Part shown: positions 5,377-7,716 of the stretch, piece after piece
Layout: each line of letters begins with the position of its first letter
Position numbering within the stretch: position 1 is the first letter of the stretch
DNA from: Candidatus Peregrinibacteria bacterium
GTDB lineage: Bacteria; Patescibacteriota; Gracilibacteria; Peribacterales; Peribacteraceae
Direction of reading: 5' to 3'
Assembly (NCBI GenBank): GCA_016215715.1
Contig: JACRIG010000110.1
Location: forward strand, 1-7,716
Length of the DNA stretch: 7,716 bases
Notes under the pieces: generated by a model
Database searches by the model: none
What the model was told of the DNA's origin: nothing
The model's input: the letters and a program-made list of their open reading frames with translations, nothing else
Position numbers and translations under genes: made by a program

Positions 5377-6531
5377 TCACGATGCAGAGGAAACGGAAGA
5401 CGCCGGCATCGAACTGAATGACGCGGAGCTAGCTTCGCAGTCCATCGGGCAGCTCATGTTCGTTTCACCTGCGTCACAGACAGCGTCGCCGCAGAGTGCG
5501 GAACACATGCTCACGGGAGCCGGAAGGGGATCGTCGAACAGGCAGGCGGAGGAACATCCGCTGCCGCCGTCGCACTGTTCTCCGTTCCAAACCTGTGCAA
5601 TGCCGTCACCGCACACTGCCACTACAGGACTCATTTCGATGAGACAGGAATCCGAGCATCCGTCGCCGTTTGCTCCATTACCGTCGTCACACTCTTCCCC
5701 CGGTCCCATTGTCTCGTCACCGCAGAAGGCGACGGTGGACATGCTATAGGCGCTCGATTCACAGCTCATCGTTTCCGTCTGACACGTCTCGCTGCATCCG
5801 TCGAAACTCACAGAATTTCCATCCTCGCACATTTCGCCCAGTGACGGATCGATGATGCCGTTTCCGCATACACCCGCATCTCCCGCAACACCCGCGTTGC
5901 GCCTGCAGACGGGAATGAAATCCTGCTCCACTTGTGAACGCGGTACCGTTGCGCCGTCGACTGCGAGCCACGGTCCTTCGCCCTGTGCTTCGCGTGTGCT
6001 CCGCCATGCATTACTGGTGAAGAGCCGCGAAGGACGGCGGTTGATATCGGCTCCCCAGTACGCAATGCCGTTGAGGACGCGGAAGCTCATGCGGGTGATC
6101 TGTATTTCATCCTGCAGGACTTCTCTGTGAAGCACGAGCTGCGAAGGATTCGCCTGATTCAGGACACCTGTCGGTGCCGGAAGGATCTCTGTGAAGACGA
6201 TGCTTGCATCACCATTCTGGTTGTGCCACATGCGCTCGGGGACCGCCACACCGTTTGCGGCGATAATCGAATAGTTTGCAGGACAGTGCTGTTGCAGAAA
6301 GTTGTGATACCACAGCCGTCCGCGTGCCGCTACCACTCCCGTACGGAATCCTCCTCCCAATTGCAGTTGTGACCAGATGGCCGCCGATGCTCCGCCTGTG
6401 CCCTGAGCGTTCACCTGCGGAGGATTGGCACCCGGCACTGTAAAGGGAGGAAAGGCAAAGGCGCTGACCGGCAGGCTGAGCAGCATCGCAGCGGCGATAC
6501 CGACAGAAACAATTTTCCTATGCGAAAACAT
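5377..6531 (-). CDS. Secreted cysteine-rich repeat protein with unrecognised N-terminal domain
   Basis: A 384-aa exported protein as read to the first stop, or 408 codons plus the internal TGA as read to the second. Residues 1-26 are a clear signal peptide (RK, a hydrophobic core, then SAFA with an Ala-X-Ala cleavage site). Residues 45-210 form a domain I do not recognise, rich in Trp and aromatic residues (RLWYHNFLQQHC, PERMWHNQNGDASIVF, GIAYWGADINRRPSRLF). Residues 222-330 carry three DUF4215-like modules ([51 protein letters not shown]). Residues 347-365 hold a CGDxxCDAGETNxxCxxDC motif, followed by a Ser-rich linker (residues 368-384). No membrane anchor follows, so it is probably released or wall-attached. 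It shares the cysteine-module family with the 650-2353 protein. A weak TTGCGC-17-TACGAT upstream might be its promoter, and there is no Shine-Dalgarno. Confidence 0.85.
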   Translation of the reverse strand: MFSHRKIVSVGIAAAMLLSLPVSAFAFPPFTVPGANPPQVNAQGTGGASAAIWSQLQLGGGFRTGVVAARGRLWYHNFLQQHCPANYSIIAANGVAVPERMWHNQNGDASIVFTEILPAPTGVLNQANPSQLVLHREVLQDEIQITRMSFRVLNGIAYWGADINRRPSRLFTSNAWRSTREAQGEGPWLAVDGATVPRSQVEQDFIPVCRRNAGVAGDAGVCGNGIIDPSLGEMCEDGNSVSFDGCSETCQTETMSCESSAYSMSTVAFCGDETMGPGEECDDGNGANGDGCSDSCLIEMSPVVAVCGDGIAQVWNGEQCDGGSGCSSACLFDDPLPAPVSMCSALCGDAVCDAGETNMSCPMDCEASSASFSSMPASSVSSAS

Positions 6532-6546
6532 ACGTTGAGTGGGGAA

Positions 6547-6574
6547 AGTCCGTGCATCGTACGAAACACGGACT
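6547..6574 (-). terminator. Hairpin between the glycyl-tRNA synthetase region and the cysteine-rich gene
   Basis: AGTCCGTG (6547-6554) pairs perfectly with CACGGACT (6567-6574) across a 12-nt loop. On the minus strand the stem is followed by TTCCCC, so with the last stem T there are only three T. It could end transcription from the synthetase gene before the cysteine-rich gene starts at 6531, or act in that gene's leader. A neighbouring 10-bp palindrome, ATTGCGCAAT, lies at 6576-6585. Confidence 0.4.
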
Positions 6575-6590
6575 CATTGCGCAATACTTT

Positions 6591-6658
6591 TTAGAGCGTG
6601 AGCTGTTTCACCAGTGCCCCGATCGGTACCTCTCCTTCTTCAGCGAATCTCTATCCCG
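6591..6658 (-). pseudogene. Fossil C-terminus of a second glycyl-tRNA synthetase gene
   Basis: On the minus strand the bases encode DRDSLKKE, then after loss of one base VPIGALVKQLTL and a TAA (6591-6593). This aligns end to end with the intact gene's tail DRDSLKQV-R-LPISTLIESLSS: both have the same number of residues from DRDSL to the stop if one base is restored near 6631. The synonymous positions differ strongly from the intact copy and are GC-rich (TCG CTG AAG AAG GAG), like the surrounding genome. It therefore looks like the remainder of the former resident gene, not a fresh tandem duplication. Nothing upstream of DRDSL survives; the REP-like element begins there. Confidence 0.7.
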
Positions 6659-6681
6659 TCCTTCGACAGGCTCAGGATGAC
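6659..6681. repeat. REP-like palindromic repeat, copy 2
   Basis: The core CCTTCGACAGGCTCAGG matches copy 1 at 4123-4144 with two differences over 22 bases. It sits exactly between the intact synthetase gene and the fossil tail. It supplies the intact gene's last two serine codons and its TGA stop (6672-6674, minus strand). Its position suggests it marks or caused the recombination junction. Confidence 0.7.
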
Positions 6682-7716
6682 AACGATTCAATGAGTGTGG
6701 AGATTGGTAAACGTACCTGTTTGAGTGAGTCTCTATCACGTACCGTTACTGTATCTTTCTCCCCCTGCGCGTCATCTTCGCCGAGAGTTCCAAAGTCGAC
6801 GGTGATGCACTTCGGGGTGCCGATTTCATCCTGCCGGCGGTAGCGTTTGCCGATGGAACCGGTGATGTCGAAGTCGATAACAAGATCTGTTTCTTGAATA
6901 ATTTTTTTATACAATTCTTGTGCCTTACTGATGAGATGTTCCTTCTTACTAAGAGGAAGAATTGCGATATCAATAGGAGCAATGGACGGATGGAATTTCA
7001 TGACTACCCGAGTGTCGTCGTTTACCTTCTCTTCTGTGTACGCTTCGAGGAGCAATGTGAGTACCGAGCGATCGCATCCGAAACTTGGTTCGATCACATG
7101 CGGGAGGAATTTCTTCGTCGGATCATCAGGGTCGGTGTACTTCAAATCCTGTCCGCTTAATTTTTCATGCTGACTAAGATCGAAGTCGCCGCGATTTGCC
7201 AGACCGAAAAGTTCACCCCATCCCCATGGGAACTTGTACTCAATGTCTATAGTTTTTGAACTGTAATGGGACAGTTCGTCATTCTCGTGTTCACGAATAC
7301 GCAAACGTGTTTTGCTGATGCCGAGATCTGTGAACCAAGACCAGATTGCCTCTCTCCATTCATCGAAATATTTTTCGGACGTTCCAGGTTCGATGAAGTA
7401 TTCGATTTCCATCTGTTCAAACTCACGTGTGCGGAAAGTAAAATTCCCAGGTGTAATTTCGTTCCGAAAGGCTTTGCCTATTTGTCCAATGCCGAAGGGC
7501 AGCCGAGGACGTTGAGAATCTAAGATATTTTTGAAATTTACAAAAATTCCCTGTGCTGTCTCGGGTCGGAGATAGACCAAAGCGCCTTCTTCTTCGATAA
7601 CTCCTTGGTATGTTCTAAACATAAGATTGAATTTTTTTGGCTCAGTCCAATTAACTTTTCCACAATTAGGGCAATTTATTTTTAGATAATTTTGAATAAA
7701 TTGATAGACTAAAAAA
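6672..7716 (-). CDS. glyQS: Glycyl-tRNA synthetase (alpha2 type), partial, 5' end beyond the window
   Basis: Class II glycyl-tRNA synthetase of the single-chain homodimeric type, which charges tRNA-Gly in the cytosol. The frame is open to the right edge, so the N-terminus is missing; 347 residues are visible. In order: a zinc-type CPNCG (visible residues 15-19), EPKKFNLMF, YLRPETAQGIFVNFKN, class II motif 2 (FRNEITPGNFTFRTREFEQME), motif 3 (VIEPSFGCDRSVL), and the anticodon-binding domain with AILPLSKKEHL, GSIGKRYRRQDEIGTP and TVTVRDRDSL near the C-terminus. The ATG at 7622 is internal (FNLMF) and not the start. The gene is visibly richer in A+T than its neighbours, and its stop codon lies within a REP-like repeat, next to a fossil tail of another such gene. 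Transfer or replacement is therefore likely. The enzyme itself looks intact and functional. Confidence 0.96.
   Translation of the reverse strand, partial: FLVYQFIQNYLKINCPNCGKVNWTEPKKFNLMFRTYQGVIEEEGALVYLRPETAQGIFVNFKNILDSQRPRLPFGIGQIGKAFRNEITPGNFTFRTREFEQMEIEYFIEPGTSEKYFDEWREAIWSWFTDLGISKTRLRIREHENDELSHYSSKTIDIEYKFPWGWGELFGLANRGDFDLSQHEKLSGQDLKYTDPDDPTKKFLPHVIEPSFGCDRSVLTLLLEAYTEEKVNDDTRVVMKFHPSIAPIDIAILPLSKKEHLISKAQELYKKIIQETDLVIDFDITGSIGKRYRRQDEIGTPKCITVDFGTLGEDDAQGEKDTVTVRDRDSLKQVRLPISTLIESLSS

Noticed and set aside
5377..5379. TGA as a reassigned sense codon (code 25 or selenocysteine)
   Set aside because: tsf ends on TGA at normal family length and the receiver-to-GlyRS genes have no internal TGA; no selenocysteine context or conserved cysteine counterpart is visible at this position.
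7620..7622. The ATG at 7622 as the start of glycyl-tRNA synthetase
   Set aside because: The frame continues upstream to the window edge with CPNCG and EPKKFNLMF, both part of the enzyme, so the gene is simply cut by the window.

Overview
The window reads as chromosomal DNA of a small-genome bacterium, most plausibly a Patescibacteria/CPR lineage (Peregrinibacteria-like). This is inferred from the style of the EF-Ts N-terminus, the lack of Shine-Dalgarno sequences before almost every gene, cysteine-rich secreted repeat proteins, and scattered CCTTCGACA(A/G)GCTCAGG-type palindromic repeats. No database search was possible. TGA is a normal stop here, because EF-Ts ends on TGA at its family length, so a UGA-recoded lineage is unlikely.

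Layout, left to right. Positions 1-153 hold no complete gene, only a good extended -10 box pointing off the left edge and a weak hairpin behind the next gene. 154-543 (-) is a stand-alone CheY-like receiver. Divergent from it, 650-2353 (+) encodes a 567-aa surface protein with ten consecutive DUF4215-type cysteine repeats, a C-terminal transmembrane helix and a basic then acidic cytoplasmic tail; its transcript is probably nearly leaderless. A modular inverted repeat separates it from the convergent tsf gene. rpsB and tsf (3982 to 2444, -) form the usual S2/EF-Ts translation operon. The 337-bp gap upstream of rpsB carries a REP-like palindrome, a cluster of hairpins and a promoter for a small membrane protein of unknown function (4320-4646, +). 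A structured region (two competing hairpins and a perfect 34-bp palindrome) leads into a TrpR-superfamily regulator (4830-5240, +). Convergent to it is a second secreted cysteine-rich protein (6531 to 5377, -), followed by a strong terminator. The right end is the 3' part of a glycyl-tRNA synthetase gene (-), cut by the window edge.

Two observations stand out. First, the cysteine-rich gene at 5377-6531 has an in-frame TGA, after which the same frame continues for 24 codons through another complete cysteine motif to a second TGA just before the terminator. This is either a recent nonsense mutation or a readthrough extension. Second, immediately behind the AT-rich glycyl-tRNA synthetase gene lies a GC-rich, one-base-frameshifted fossil of another glycyl-tRNA synthetase C-terminus, with a REP-like element at the junction. 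This is what an in-place replacement of the resident gene by a foreign copy would leave behind.

The genes do not form one pathway. They are a translation block, two envelope proteins, two regulators and an aminoacyl-tRNA synthetase. I see no CRISPR array, tRNA, rRNA, transposase or phage gene.
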